DNA from: Sphingomonadaceae bacterium
Lineage (GTDB): Bacteria; Pseudomonadota; Alphaproteobacteria; Sphingomonadales; Sphingomonadaceae
Assembly (NCBI GenBank): GCA_019090585.1
Contig: JAHRVR010000007.1
Coordinates: 1 to 35,073 of the forward strand
Direction: 5' to 3'
DNA: 35,073 bases
How positions within the stretch are numbered: the first letter of the stretch is position 1; every line of letters starts with the position of its first letter. Below are positions 21,290-29,556 of the stretch, in pieces. A model generated the notes under the pieces. The model saw only the letters and a program-made list of their open reading frames with translations, searched no databases and was not told where the DNA came from. The translations under genes and the position numbers were made by a program.

Positions 21290-22690
21290 TCAGAATGCCT
21301 TGTCGTGGACAAGAACCCGAAGCGTAAGGAAGATGATCTGGATGTCACGAAGGATGGTCCAGCCTTCAAGATATTCCAGATCCGACTGCAACCGATCGAG
21401 CAAATCGCGCTCATGGTCGGTCGAGCCGCGAAAGCCCCGAATCTGGGCAAGGCCGCTCAGGCCAGGCTTGAGACTATGGCGATGCCAGTACCGCAGATCG
21501 ACTTCCCAATATAGCTTGTCGCCAGCCAAAGCGCCCACAGCATGAGGGCGCGGGCCAACAAGGCTCATATCTCCCAGCAGCACATTAAACAGCTGCGGCA
21601 ACTCATCGATACTCGTACGGCGGATAAATTGGCCAATTCGCGTAAGCCGATCATCATCACGCATGGTCAAAACCGCTGCGTCCTTGTCGGACCGTCCAAC
21701 CGACATGCTGCGAAACTTGTACATCTGGAAAAAGCGATTGCCTCTGCCAACCCGCTTCTGAACAAACAGAACCGGCCCACCATCCTCCAGCTTGATCGCC
21801 AGTGCGGTCAGGAGCAGAACAGGCGACAATAAAACGAGCGCTCCTGCAGCACAGAACATGTCGAATATGCGCTTCATGGCCCGGCTTCTCAGCCCCAAGG
21901 GGCCGGCCGACACCAACAGCGCGCCCTGATCGCCGATCACCCTTGCTCCTTGTGCGCCAAGCTGGACGACCTGCTCATCGAGCACCTCCCCTGTAACATT
22001 GGCGCCTTTGAGCGCCATCGCCCAGGCAGCACGCTTTTCGAGCGGGCAGCTGACGACCACGCGGTCGATATGACGCAAGGCAAGTCCAACCCGGTGCATC
22101 GCATCGGGATCGTTAAGGTCAGGCACAAGCTGCAACTCGCTTGCCGAGATCTCGATGGCGCCGGGCAAATTTATGGAAGGGCCGCCATCATTGAGGACAA
22201 GTTCGTTCATCACGTTCGCGCCGCAGCGCCACGTTACGAAGGACCGCATTTGCAGCCGTGACCAGATCAGAAACAGCCCGGAAAGGCCCACGCCTGCTGT
22301 AAAGGCAAACCGGGAGAACTGCGCGCCGGACTTCGTAAGGAAGCCGATCAGGACGATGGCAAAGGCGGATAGGGCAAGGGCCAACAATGCCTTGGATATT
22401 CCCCGGCCAATATTTCTAAGGGAATCGATCGAATAGGTGCCGTTATAGAGCGCGACGGTAAGGAAAATAGGCGCCAGAACCTGCCCGGTGATCAGAGCAT
22501 CGGCGATGCGATCCGGCCCAAGATACAGATAACCAAGGATCGCGAAGCCAGACAAAAGCCCTGCAAGATCGGCAATAATCTGAGCAAGGTAACATTGGAG
22601 ACGGCGCCGTTCGAGCGAAGGCGCAATCGTCAGTTCTTTATTTACCTGCCGGGCCGGGGAAGACTGCCGAACCGCAATTGGAGCATGCAT
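21290..22690 (-). CDS. Undecaprenyl-phosphate sugar phosphotransferase (WcaJ/GumD-like)
   Basis: A 466-residue polyprenol phosphate hexose-1-phosphate transferase that starts repeat-unit assembly on the lipid carrier. Four N-terminal membrane helices (within about residues 34-145) are followed by a soluble linker domain. The C-terminal catalytic domain begins at about 272 (KRIFDMFCAAGALVLLSP). It has the Glu302-Asp303 pair in KLEDGGPVLFVQKRVGR, MYKFRSM, RTSIDELPQLFNVLLGDMSL and VGPRP near 378-382, all hallmarks of the family. The start ATG at 22690 is preceded by GGAGATC. It lies upstream of the export lipoprotein gene on the same strand, consistent with a small exopolysaccharide operon. The sugar cannot be told from the sequence. 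Confidence 0.95.
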   Translation of the reverse strand: MHAPIAVRQSSPARQVNKELTIAPSLERRRLQCYLAQIIADLAGLLSGFAILGYLYLGPDRIADALITGQVLAPIFLTVALYNGTYSIDSLRNIGRGISKALLALALSAFAIVLIGFLTKSGAQFSRFAFTAGVGLSGLFLIWSRLQMRSFVTWRCGANVMNELVLNDGGPSINLPGAIEISASELQLVPDLNDPDAMHRVGLALRHIDRVVVSCPLEKRAAWAMALKGANVTGEVLDEQVVQLGAQGARVIGDQGALLVSAGPLGLRSRAMKRIFDMFCAAGALVLLSPVLLLTALAIKLEDGGPVLFVQKRVGRGNRFFQMYKFRSMSVGRSDKDAAVLTMRDDDRLTRIGQFIRRTSIDELPQLFNVLLGDMSLVGPRPHAVGALAGDKLYWEVDLRYWHRHSLKPGLSGLAQIRGFRGSTDHERDLLDRLQSDLEYLEGWTILRDIQIIFLTLRVLVHDKAF

Positions 22691-22809
22691 GTAGTTTGAT
22701 CTCCGTGCCGCAAAACCGGCGGGTCAAGCCATGACTCTACGTAAATCCCCCTATTGCAATATATGCCTAATTTCAAATTAACAGCGGCGAATGGAGCCAA
22801 AAGAGCCTA

Positions 22810-22837
22810 CAGGATGCAAGGTGCAGGATGCAGGGTC
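22810..22837. repeat. Short tandem repeat, 14-base period
   Basis: CAGGATGCA occurs at 22810-22818 and again at 22824-22832, giving two imperfect copies of a 14-base unit. The repeat lies in the gap between holA and the sugar-phosphate transferase gene, downstream of holA. A small CCTA/TAGG palindrome follows near 22837-22850. No function is evident. Confidence 0.6.
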
Positions 22838-22854
22838 CTAAATATCTAGGCCTA

Positions 22855-23886
22855 CTAAGCTTTTCGTGCAGCAGCGCGTGCAATTTCAGCAATGCCCTGC
22901 GCCAGAAGCAACTCTGCGTCCTGGCTGTTGGCCAACATGGCCTGGTGTAGTCCGGCAAGTTTCTCGACCAGTCTTTCAAGCCTCTTGCCGCGCCACTTGC
23001 CAAGCTGAATTTTCAGCATCGGCACATCCTTCCAGAAGACCCGGCGCGAGGCCCTCTCTGAATCGAGAAGGGCGGATATATTGCCGCCGCCCCCCAACCT
23101 GGATGCCATGGCCGCAAGCTGGGCAGCCCGCCGTTCGAAAGCGAGCAAGATCGCCACGGCGTTGGTTCCGTGCTCCCGAAAACGCCGCAATTCGTGTGGC
23201 AGGCGCTTTACATCCCCGGACAATGCGGCATCGACAAGCTGCGCGAACCCGTCATCCTCCGATTGCGCACCGATAGCGTCGAGCTCCTCGTGCCCGGCAT
23301 TACGCGGACCTTCAGGACCCGCATCAAGATAGAGAGCGAGCTTTTCAACTTCCGACCGTGCCAGACGGATATCCATATTCGCCCCGCGCGCAATCCGCTC
23401 TGCCACTCCGGTGTCGATGCGCAAGCCGGATTCGTCTGCCATTTTGCGTACGGACGCGGCGATTGATTGCAGGTCGGGCGGATAGAACATCGCAACCAGC
23501 GCATCAGGCCTGTTTGCAAGCAGCTTGGCCGTGCGCGACTTGTCGGTCGCACCAGTCGCCACGATCAGGACGGGACTGGGCTCTACATCCGAAGCGATCA
23601 GGTTCTGGACCGCATCATGCGCTTCATCACCTTGCGCGCGAACAAGAATGTGCCGTGCATCTCCGAAAAGCGAAGTGGAATGGGCCTCATCGGCAAGCCG
23701 AACCGGATCTTTCTTCAGATCCCCTCCGGCCAGCTCGATCGCTTCGCCCGGATCGGACAAGAGGCTCAGGATTCTCTCGGCGGCCTGCCATGCGCCCGCT
23801 TCATCCGGGCCGCAGAAAAAGAAAATGCGCGCTTCACCGGCTGCCTGAGCGGCCACTTTTGCAAAATTGCTTTGTGTGGCCTTCAC
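22855..23886 (-). CDS. holA: DNA polymerase III subunit delta
   Basis: A 343-residue protein with the HolA layout: an N-terminal segment ARIFFFCGPDEAGAWQAAERIL, a DEAHSTSLFGDARHILVRAQGD stretch typical of delta subunits, then PVLIVATGATDKSRTAKLLANRPDALVAMFYPPD, and a helical C-terminal collar domain. Delta opens the beta sliding clamp within the clamp loader. The start is a GTG (23886) whose GTGA overlaps the lptE stop, so translation is coupled. It is the last gene of the operon DUF3576-leuS-lptE-holA, an order common in alphaproteobacteria. Confidence 0.93.
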   Translation of the reverse strand: MKATQSNFAKVAAQAAGEARIFFFCGPDEAGAWQAAERILSLLSDPGEAIELAGGDLKKDPVRLADEAHSTSLFGDARHILVRAQGDEAHDAVQNLIASDVEPSPVLIVATGATDKSRTAKLLANRPDALVAMFYPPDLQSIAASVRKMADESGLRIDTGVAERIARGANMDIRLARSEVEKLALYLDAGPEGPRNAGHEELDAIGAQSEDDGFAQLVDAALSGDVKRLPHELRRFREHGTNAVAILLAFERRAAQLAAMASRLGGGGNISALLDSERASRRVFWKDVPMLKIQLGKWRGKRLERLVEKLAGLHQAMLANSQDAELLLAQGIAEIARAAARKA

Positions 23887-24419
23887 CGGCCCTGCGCGCC
23901 ATCGCCGCCATGTCGCAATTGCAGCGCGACATTCGTCATAATCCGATTGGCGACATCGGTTGCAAGGTTGTCGAGCGCCGTCTGTTCGGCCGCAATTGTC
24001 GCATAATCGGAGGAGACGACGTCGATTCCGGCATCCGATCCGGCCGACGCATCGAGGATGATTTCACCACTTTCAAGATCAACCAGCTGATACCGCGCAC
24101 GCAGAGTTCGCCGCTCCCGCCCGATTGTATCATCCGAAAGCAGCGCGAAGCCTTTTAGCTGGTCATCAAGCCTCACATCGAGGCGATAACGGGGCGGATC
24201 ACCATGGCCGCGGCCATGGTGCAGACTATCGACCAGCGCATTGCGCACCAGCCAGCCTGCGCGCCCTTCAATGGAGGAAACCTCGATTGCGGAAAGCCCG
24301 CGCGCAATCGCTCCATCGCTTCCACCGGCATACATGGGCTTGAGGCCGCAAGCGGACAGCGACAATGCCAGGCACAAAGTGGCCCACCGAGCACCGGGAA
24401 AAGTGAAGGAGTGCTTCAT
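23883..24419 (-). CDS. lptE: LPS assembly lipoprotein LptE
   Basis: A 178-residue lipoprotein. The signal peptide ends at lipobox LSAC with Cys24, followed by GLKPMYAGG, the usual start of alphaproteobacterial LptE. The mature domain has alternating strands and a late helical segment (AEQTALDNLATDVANRIMTNVALQL) characteristic of the family. LptE plugs the LptD barrel at the outer membrane. Its ATG overlaps the leuS TGA by four bases and its stop overlaps the holA GTG by four bases, so all three genes are translationally coupled. Together with lptC and lptA, three LPS transport genes lie in this window. Confidence 0.92.
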   Translation of the reverse strand: MKHSFTFPGARWATLCLALSLSACGLKPMYAGGSDGAIARGLSAIEVSSIEGRAGWLVRNALVDSLHHGRGHGDPPRYRLDVRLDDQLKGFALLSDDTIGRERRTLRARYQLVDLESGEIILDASAGSDAGIDVVSSDYATIAAEQTALDNLATDVANRIMTNVALQLRHGGDGAQGR

Positions 24420-26947
24420 GCGACGATATTTACCAACCGGTCCGGCACAACGATTACCTTGCGAATGGGGGCTCCATCGATCGAACGCTGGACCTTCTCG
24501 CTGGCGAGCGCAAGCGCTTCAAGCTCATCTGCGGGCAGGCCTTTGGCGACGGTAATCGTATCGCGCAGTTTGCCTTTTACCTGAACGGCGATGGTCACTT
24601 CGTCCTCAACCAGCAGAGCCTCGTCCACTTCAGGCCACGGGGCTTCGGAAACAAGACCCCCATCTTCATTGTCGCCCATCGCCTGCCAGGCCTCTTCAGC
24701 AATATGCGGCATCATCGGCGCGACAAGCAACAAAATCGCCTTGATGGCCGCCGAGCGGCTGGCCGATGGCTGCGCTTTCTCGATAGCCGAGGCCAGCTCA
24801 TAAATCCGCGCGACCGCCTTGTTGAAAGACAGAGCCTCGATGTCTTCGGCAACGGCCGCCACGGTCTGATCGCGCTTGCGGTCAAGCGGCTTGTCTTCGC
24901 CAGAGGCCGAGGCATCGTACTGGCCAAAAATGCGCCACAGCCGCTGAACAAAACGCCCGCAACCCTCAATCCCGGATTCCGACCACGGCAGGTCGCGTTC
25001 AGGCGGGCTGTCAGACAGCATGAACCAGCGAATCGCATCGGCGCCATAAGTCGCGACGATCTCATCGGGATCGACGACATTCTTCTTCGATTTCGACATC
25101 TTGATGACGCGGCCGACCGTGACTGTCTGCCCATCCTCCGTCAGCGTCGCGCCGTCACCTGTCCGCTCCACTTCCGCCGGGCTATAATAGACCGGCTGGC
25201 CATTTTCGGGATTGGTCCGCTCATAGGTCTCATGCGTGACCATGCCTTGCGTGAACAGGCTCGCGAAAGGCTCCTTCACATCAACCTTGCCGATTCGGGC
25301 CAGTGCGCGTGTCCAGAAGCGAGCATAGAGCAAGTGCAGGATCGCATGCTCGATACCGCCAATATACTGCTCCACCGGCAGCCACTTTGCGATCTGCGCA
25401 GGGTCGAACGGGCGATCATCCGGCTGGCTGGCGAAGCGCAGGAAATACCAGGACGAATTAACGAAAGTATCGAGCGTATCGGTCTCACGCTCCGCCGCTT
25501 TGCCGCATTTGGGGCAATCGACATGCCGCCATGTCGGATGGTGCAGCAATGGATTGCCCGGCGTTGCGAAATCGACATCCTCGGGCAGCACGACCGGAAG
25601 CTGATCTTTGGGAACCGGGACGACTCCGCAGGCCTCACAATGGATGAAGGGGATCGGCGTGCCCCAGTACCGCTGCCGCGAAACGCCCCAGTCGCGCAGG
25701 CGGTACTGCGTCTTGGCACTGCCCCAGCCTTCCTGCTGCGCACGCGCGTTGACCGCTGCCTTGGCCTCGGCAACGCCCAGTCCATCCAGGAAGTCCGAAT
25801 TGACGAGCACACCTTCACCGGTCTCGGCCTCACCAGCAAAGGGCTTGTTCGCCTCTTCGGCGCTGGCTGCGACTACGCGCATGATCGGCAGCCCGTATTT
25901 GGTCGCAAACTCAAAATCGCGCTGGTCGTGCCCCGGCACCGCCATGATCGCGCCGGTGCCGTAATCCATCAGCACGAAATTGGCGATGTAGACCGGCAGC
26001 AGCGCGCCGCTGAATGGATGGGTTGCGGTCAGCCCGGTGTCAAAACCAAGCTTTTCGGCAGTCTCCAGTTCCGCAGCAGTGGTGCCGCCTGCCCGGCACT
26101 GTTCAATGAAGGCCAGCGCTTCGGGCGATGTCGCGGCAATGCCCTGCGCCACCGGGTGATCGGCGGCAACGGCCACAAAGCTGGCACCGAAGATCGTATC
26201 GGGCCTCGTGGAATAGACCGGCAAAGAAGAACCGTCCGAAAGCGTGAAGGCGAACTCAAGCCCCTGGCTCTTGCCGATCCAGTTCTCCTGCATCGTGCGG
26301 ACCTTTTCCGGCCAGCCTTTCAGATGATCCAGTCCTTCGAGCAATTCATCGGCAAAATCGGTGATCTTGAGGAACCACTGGGACAGCTTGCGCTTTTCAA
26401 CCAGCGCGCCCGAACGCCAGCCGCGCCCGTCGATCACCTGCTCGTTGGCCAGCACCGTCTGGTCAACAGGGTCCCAGTTGACCGCGCTTTCCTTGCGATA
26501 GACCAGATCGGCCTCATAGAGATCGAGAAACAGCGACTGTTCCGGCCCGTAGTAATCCGGTTCGCACGTGGCGAGTTCCCGGCTCCAGTCCAGCGCGAAG
26601 CCCAGACGCTTCAGCTGCGCCTTCATGTTGGCGATGTTCTCACGCGTCCAGCCGCCGGGATGAACGCTCTTTTCCATCGCGGCGTTTTCCGCCGGCATGC
26701 CAAAGGCGTCCCATCCCATCGGGTGCAACACCTCGTGCCCGCGCATCCGCTTGTAGCGGGCCAGCACATCGCCCATCGTGTAATTGCGAACATGGCCGAT
26801 GTGGATGCGCCCTGAAGGATAGGGAAACATCTCAAGCACGAAACTGCGCGGCTTGTCGGACGCATCGTCGGCACGGAAACATTGCCGCTCGTCCCAGATG
26901 CGCTGCCAATGGCTGTCCGCCCGGGACGGATCGAACCGCTCATTCAT
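24416..26947 (-). CDS. leuS: Leucyl-tRNA synthetase
   Basis: The 843-residue class I synthetase charges tRNA-Leu. The HIGH signature is at residues 49-52 in PYPSGRIHIGHVRNY, and the ATP-binding KMSKS loop is at 616-620. The editing domain lies in the insertion (STRPDTIFGASFVAVAADHPVA, GTGAIMAVPGHDQRDFEFA). The zinc-finger-like cysteines in the region CEACGVV and CPKCGK are preserved. A C-terminal anticodon-binding domain and a short TIAVQVKGKLRDTI module end the protein. Length fits bacterial LeuRS. It begins 27 bases after the DUF3576 lipoprotein gene and overlaps lptE by four bases. Confidence 0.99.
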   Translation of the reverse strand: MNERFDPSRADSHWQRIWDERQCFRADDASDKPRSFVLEMFPYPSGRIHIGHVRNYTMGDVLARYKRMRGHEVLHPMGWDAFGMPAENAAMEKSVHPGGWTRENIANMKAQLKRLGFALDWSRELATCEPDYYGPEQSLFLDLYEADLVYRKESAVNWDPVDQTVLANEQVIDGRGWRSGALVEKRKLSQWFLKITDFADELLEGLDHLKGWPEKVRTMQENWIGKSQGLEFAFTLSDGSSLPVYSTRPDTIFGASFVAVAADHPVAQGIAATSPEALAFIEQCRAGGTTAAELETAEKLGFDTGLTATHPFSGALLPVYIANFVLMDYGTGAIMAVPGHDQRDFEFATKYGLPIMRVVAASAEEANKPFAGEAETGEGVLVNSDFLDGLGVAEAKAAVNARAQQEGWGSAKTQYRLRDWGVSRQRYWGTPIPFIHCEACGVVPVPKDQLPVVLPEDVDFATPGNPLLHHPTWRHVDCPKCGKAAERETDTLDTFVNSSWYFLRFASQPDDRPFDPAQIAKWLPVEQYIGGIEHAILHLLYARFWTRALARIGKVDVKEPFASLFTQGMVTHETYERTNPENGQPVYYSPAEVERTGDGATLTEDGQTVTVGRVIKMSKSKKNVVDPDEIVATYGADAIRWFMLSDSPPERDLPWSESGIEGCGRFVQRLWRIFGQYDASASGEDKPLDRKRDQTVAAVAEDIEALSFNKAVARIYELASAIEKAQPSASRSAAIKAILLLVAPMMPHIAEEAWQAMGDNEDGGLVSEAPWPEVDEALLVEDEVTIAVQVKGKLRDTITVAKGLPADELEALALASEKVQRSIDGAPIRKVIVVPDRLVNIVA

Positions 26948-26974
26948 GACCCAAAGGTCTCCTCGCCAACGAGA

Positions 26975-27439
26975 TCAGCCGCCGATCGAATCACGGCGCA
27001 GATCGCGGGCGCGCGTCAGGATGATATCCTCCAGTTTCTGGACAGTCGCGGCCTGAACCGGTGCGCTGACCCAGCCGCCCCCGCTGGAAACCTCTCGGCT
27101 GGCGGCCACGCGAAGCGCGTCGGCCCGCAAATCCTGATCAAGAATGATCACTGTCACTTTGACACGCTCACCGCCATTCTTCGGGTTCGTGTACCAATCG
27201 GTCACGATCACGCCGCCAGAGCTATCCGTCTGCAGCAGCGGCATGAAGGACAAGGCATCAAGGCTGGCGCGCCACAGATAGGAGTTCACGCCGATCGTCG
27301 TGATCCTGGACGCGGCCACATCCGGAGCAACCCGCTCCTTTTTGCCGCAACCTGTCACAGCCAGAACTGCGGCCAGGCAAAGCCCCGCGCGCATCGCCGA
27401 ACGAGTGAAAGAATGGCCTGTTTTGGTGCTGCCGATCAT
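26975..27439 (-). CDS. DUF3576 lipoprotein
   Basis: A 154-residue predicted lipoprotein. The ATG at 27439 follows a GGAA-containing purine stretch; another ATG 15 codons further in would also leave a complete signal peptide. The lipobox is LAVTGC with Cys31. The mature part (IGVNSYLWRASLDALSFMPLLQTDSSGGVIVTDWY, ERVKVTVIILDQDLRADALRVAASREV) matches DUF3576, a family found almost only in alphaproteobacteria. Its function is unknown, although an envelope role is plausible because it regularly precedes leuS and lptE. It is the first gene of the operon. Confidence 0.9.
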   Translation of the reverse strand: MIGSTKTGHSFTRSAMRAGLCLAAVLAVTGCGKKERVAPDVAASRITTIGVNSYLWRASLDALSFMPLLQTDSSGGVIVTDWYTNPKNGGERVKVTVIILDQDLRADALRVAASREVSSGGGWVSAPVQAATVQKLEDIILTRARDLRRDSIGG

Positions 27440-27595
27440 TGTCGTTTCCAGTTCCTGTTCATTGCCTGACAAAACGCCTTGAATGGGCGCGCCGCTCTCA
27501 GCCTCTATAGCCGTCGCACACGAGGCGGCAAGTGGCCCTCTCATCACGGGCAGCGCAAGAACATAACGCTTGGCCCGCGCAATCAGCTTGTGTTA

Positions 27596-27620
27596 ATATT
27601 CCACGTGGAAGATGGAATAT
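27596..27620. promoter_or_regulatory. Overlapping palindromes upstream of the secreted protein gene
   Basis: TTCCACGTGGAA (27599-27610) is a perfect 12-base palindrome. It overlaps a second inverted repeat with ATATTCC (27596-27602) and GGAATAT (27614-27620). The site lies 46-70 bases before the GTG start of the secreted protein, a good position for a regulator binding site. A competing hairpin pair like this could also act in the leader RNA. Confidence 0.5.
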
Positions 27621-27666
27621 GGCGCGCGGTTATTGTGTGCAATCTATCCCGCAAGGAGTTGAGCAG

Positions 27667-28431
27667 GTGAGCGAGGAGGCCAAGGCCAGCAGTTCCAGAA
27701 ACGGCTTCGCAGCCGGAGCTCTGATTACGGCCGCCGTTTCGCTGCTCGCCCTGCCAAGCGCCGTGCTCGCCTTCACCGTCAAATTCGAGTCGGCGTTCAG
27801 TGCAGCGCCGGAACAGGAAAACGCAGGCACGCTCACAGGCGTGGATACTTCTGCGGCTCTTGCACGTCCCTTTGCAGTTCGCTCACTCGCCAAGGGCCAG
27901 CGCTATCCTTTCACGCCAGCGGGGACACCGAACCGCCCGGATCGCTCCGTGACCGTAGCTGTGCGAGTCGATCCCGAAACCGCCCGCGCGATCACCGCTC
28001 GCGGATCGGGCGGGCATCTCGGAAATTCACGTGACGGGGCGGAAGTGCGCATCGCGCCCACCGCCTTCAACCTGGGCGTGTCGCGCGGATACAGCAATTT
28101 TAAGCAAGACATTGTCAGCAAGGACAAGAGTTCCGCAGCACAGATTCCTGATCTTGCCTCGTTCAGCATCGCCGGGAAAAAAGCGGGCGGCGATTCGCGT
28201 TTCAGCCCGCGCATCGTGATGGATGAAACCCAATCCGCCGGGCGCTCCCCGCGGACTTTCGCCGGCGATGGAGACGATCTTGTCGATGTCGGGGGAAGCT
28301 ACCGTGTCACCAAGAACCTCGATGTCACCGCCGGTGTGCGCTATTCGCAGGAGCGAGAGCGCCTGCTGCCGGTCACCGACGGCAAGCAGGACAACCAGGC
28401 CGTATATGTCGGGACACAGTTCCGCTTCTGA
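27667..28431 (+). CDS. Secreted protein with outer-membrane-like C-terminus, unknown function
   Basis: A 254-residue protein. The GTG at 27667 is chosen because AAGGAG stands 8 bases upstream and the signal peptide then has a normal n-region; earlier ATGs lack a site. The signal peptide (about residues 1-35) ends in SAVLA. The middle is low-complexity and Ala/Ser/Gly-rich. The last 50 residues look like amphipathic beta-strands: VDVGGSYRVTKNLDVTAGVRY, then AVYVGTQFRF, with a terminal Phe as in the recognition signal for the outer-membrane insertion machinery. No family is recognised. A small outer-membrane-associated protein or a truncated barrel is possible. It is followed by phaB after 150 bases. 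Confidence 0.75.
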   Translation: MSEEAKASSSRNGFAAGALITAAVSLLALPSAVLAFTVKFESAFSAAPEQENAGTLTGVDTSAALARPFAVRSLAKGQRYPFTPAGTPNRPDRSVTVAVRVDPETARAITARGSGGHLGNSRDGAEVRIAPTAFNLGVSRGYSNFKQDIVSKDKSSAAQIPDLASFSIAGKKAGGDSRFSPRIVMDETQSAGRSPRTFAGDGDDLVDVGGSYRVTKNLDVTAGVRYSQERERLLPVTDGKQDNQAVYVGTQFRF

Positions 28432-28581
28432 TCACGTCTCGCTACCGCTGATCTAATTGCATTCTTGGCAAGTTACATTGCAACAAAATTATCTGGAATC
28501 TCGCTGGCAGCGCTTGCCGGAGCGACCGGCATTCCCTAACAGCCCGGCACGGAAGGACGACAACCGAAAGGACGTCTTTGC

Positions 28582-29304
28582 ATGACGCGCGTTGCAATCG
28601 TTACCGGTGGGACCAGAGGTATTGGCAAAGGGATTTGTCTGGCTCTGAAAGGCAAGGGCATGACCGTCATTGCCAATTATGCGCGCGATGACACTGCCGC
28701 AGCTGCATTCACCGAAGAAACCGGAATCCCGGCCTATAAGTGGAATGTTGGTGACCATGAGGCGACCATTGAGGGTTGCGCCAGGGTTGCTGCGGAAGTC
28801 GGCTTGATCGACGTTCTGGTCAACAATGCCGGCATTACTCGCGACGGCACGCTTCACAAGATGAGTTTCGAGGACTGGAACGAGGTTATCCGCGTCAATC
28901 TTGGCGGCTGTTTCAACATGGCAAAGGCAACCTTCCCCGGCATGCGCGAGCGCGGATGGGGCCGCATCGTCAATATCGGTTCGGTCAACGGTCAGGCAGG
29001 CCAGTACGGGCAAGTCAATTATGCCGCGGCAAAATCCGGCATCCATGGATTCACCAAGGCGCTGGCGCAGGAAGGCGCGAAATTTGGCGTGACCGTCAAC
29101 GCCATCGCGCCGGGCTATGTCGATACAGACATGGTGGCCGCGGTCCCCAAACCGGTCCTTGACAAGATCATTCATGGAATCCCGGTTGGCCGCCTTGGTC
29201 ATGCCGATGAAATCGCGCGCGGCGTTGCGTTTTTCTGCTCGGAAAATGCCATTTTCGTGACCGGATCGACATTGTCGATCAATGGCGGTCAGCACATGTA
29301 CTGA
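28582..29304 (+). CDS. phaB: Acetoacetyl-CoA reductase (PHB synthesis)
   Basis: A 240-residue short-chain dehydrogenase that reduces acetoacetyl-CoA to (R)-3-hydroxybutyryl-CoA with NADPH. The Rossmann motif GGTRGIG is at 9-15, NNAG at 81-84, and the catalytic Ser134, Tyr147 and Lys151 in NIGSVNGQAGQYGQVNYAAAKSG. Close family features include the GQAGQYGQVNY run and the PGYVDTDMV segment typical of PhaB rather than FabG. The ATG at 28582 follows AAAGGACG. It is followed after five bases by a ribbon-helix-helix gene. The PHB synthase is not in this window; a thiolase and MaoC hydratase lie 26 kb away. Confidence 0.93.
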   Translation: MTRVAIVTGGTRGIGKGICLALKGKGMTVIANYARDDTAAAAFTEETGIPAYKWNVGDHEATIEGCARVAAEVGLIDVLVNNAGITRDGTLHKMSFEDWNEVIRVNLGGCFNMAKATFPGMRERGWGRIVNIGSVNGQAGQYGQVNYAAAKSGIHGFTKALAQEGAKFGVTVNAIAPGYVDTDMVAAVPKPVLDKIIHGIPVGRLGHADEIARGVAFFCSENAIFVTGSTLSINGGQHMY

Positions 29305-29309
29305 CGGAT

Positions 29310-29537
29310 GTGAAAAGTCATTATCACCCACCTGTAAAGCGTTCGGTCGAAATCGCCGGCCACAAGACGTCGATCAGCCTTGAGCCGATCTTCTGGGAAA
29401 AGCTGAAAGTTGCGGCCGCGAAAGAAGGCGTGCCCATCAATGCTCTGGTCGCGCGGATCGATGCCGAACGGATCGACGCGGATGTACCGCCAGGACTGGC
29501 CAGCGCGATCAGGGTCTGGCTGGCAGTAAGACCTTGA
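29310..29537 (+). CDS. Small ribbon-helix-helix domain protein
   Basis: A 75-residue protein with a strand-helix-helix pattern: KRSVEIAGHKTSISLEPIFW, then KLKVAAAKEGVPINALVARIDAERI. This fits the RHH_4 type of ribbon-helix-helix domain, common in alphaproteobacteria and presumed to bind DNA as a dimer. The start is a GTG (29310), five bases after the phaB stop; no clear ribosome binding site of its own is visible, so translation probably depends on coupling. Its position behind phaB suggests, without proof, a regulatory link to PHB metabolism. Downstream it converges on murA with a 19-base gap. Confidence 0.85.
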   Translation: MKSHYHPPVKRSVEIAGHKTSISLEPIFWEKLKVAAAKEGVPINALVARIDAERIDADVPPGLASAIRVWLAVRP

Positions 29538-29556
29538 TCATGCTTGTATCACTGGC

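Noticed and set aside
21103..21450. A 115-codon minus-strand frame between the export lipoprotein and the sugar-phosphate transferase
   Set aside because: Most of it overlaps the end of the sugar-phosphate transferase in another frame, and the remaining part shows no ribosome binding site or recognisable features.
24704..26815. A 703-codon open frame on the plus strand opposite leuS
   Set aside because: It is an antisense frame created by the GC-rich codon use of leuS. Its translation is Arg/Gln/His-rich without any domain, whereas leuS is complete with all synthetase motifs.
28465..28494. TTGGCA with a downstream ATTATC as a promoter for phaB
   Set aside because: The candidate -10 matches the consensus at only about two of six positions.
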